Assembly (NCBI RefSeq): GCF_949287625.1
Contig: NZ_CASEGO010000097.1
Coordinates: 1 to 23,149, forward strand
Reading direction: 5' to 3'
From: an uncultured Brachyspira sp.
Lineage (GTDB): Bacteria; Spirochaetota; Brachyspiria; Brachyspirales; Brachyspiraceae
Length of the DNA stretch: 23,149 nt
In this document: positions 23,090 to 23,149 of the stretch, one piece after another
Layout: each line of letters starts with the position of its first letter
Numbering within the stretch: position 1 is the stretch's first letter
The notes under the pieces: model-generated
Told to the model about the DNA's origin: nothing
Databases searched by the model: none
What the model saw: the letters and a program-made list of their open reading frames with translations, nothing else
Position numbers and translations under genes: made by a program

Positions 23090-23149
23090 TGCAGTCTTTT
23101 TGGTTCTTTGTGCCAACAAAAGAACTGGGGTGTGGGGCAAAGCCCCGCA
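23090..23149. other. GC-rich intergenic island 5 with hairpins (runs off the window)
   Basis: TGCAGTCTTTTTGGTTCT matches the start of island 3 with one mismatch. GTTCTTT (23103-23109) pairs with AAAGAAC (23119-23125), and GGGGC (23134-23138) pairs with GCCCC (23142-23146) around AAA. The right end is cut by the window. Confidence 0.55.

Noticed and set aside
1..23149. CRISPR array, tRNA, rRNA, phage or transposase genes
   Set aside because: No regularly spaced repeats, no cloverleaf or rRNA-like segments and no transposase or phage motifs were seen on either strand. This was by eye only; tRNAscan-SE and an IS search would settle it.

Overview
The window is strongly AT-rich chromosomal DNA with short operons on both strands. 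It most likely comes from the spirochaete genus Brachyspira. The reasons are the very low GC content, many lipoproteins with short lipoboxes, a locus resembling the bit (Brachyspira iron transport) operon, and short GC-rich islands carrying a TGCAGTCTTTTTG motif, which I associate with this genus. The genus call is inference; the species is not determined.

Layout. Positions 1-446 are a repeat field. ispG (isoprenoid MEP pathway) lies at 447-1526 (-). A 51-residue ORF follows at 1744-1899 (-), with its own promoter, Shine-Dalgarno and terminator. Next come a membrane-anchored hypothetical protein (2085-2957, -), an RpoD/RpoS-family sigma factor (3057-3986, -) and a degenerate HD-GYP-like protein (4094-5533, -). 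The plus strand then holds a decayed PepSY-like gene (5703-6061), an intact paralogue (6094-6519) and an outer-membrane barrel candidate (6547-7221). A second repeat field (about 7320-7680) precedes birA with a small membrane protein (7729-8768, -). After these lie an orphan amino-acid-binding lipoprotein (8953-9690, +), a hypothetical lipoprotein (9794-10531, -), a third repeat field, a GNAT acetyltransferase (10943-11479, -) and a frameshifted SurA_N/PpiD-like remnant (11664-12061, +).

The central operon (12536-17364, -) encodes three tandem paralogous binding lipoproteins and one two-domain permease. It has no ATPase gene. Divergent from it is a TPR membrane protein (17546-18658, +), followed by a complete brnT-brnA toxin-antitoxin pair (18709-19219, +). 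A pentapeptide-repeat membrane protein gene broken by one frameshift (19222-20978, -), thiD (21216-22025, -) and a receiver-PilZ protein (22038-22742, -) complete the coding part. Positions 22743-23149 are another repeat field.

The housekeeping genes are ispG, birA, thiD and the sigma factor. A possible c-di-GMP theme links the HD-GYP-like and receiver-PilZ proteins. Gene decay is visible at three places (5703-6061, 11664-12061, 19222-20978). The most unusual non-coding signal is a family of about 52-base units with inverted TTGACAAACT ends. Two direct copies flank a GC-rich island at each of two sites. I saw no rRNA, tRNA, CRISPR array, transposase or phage gene.
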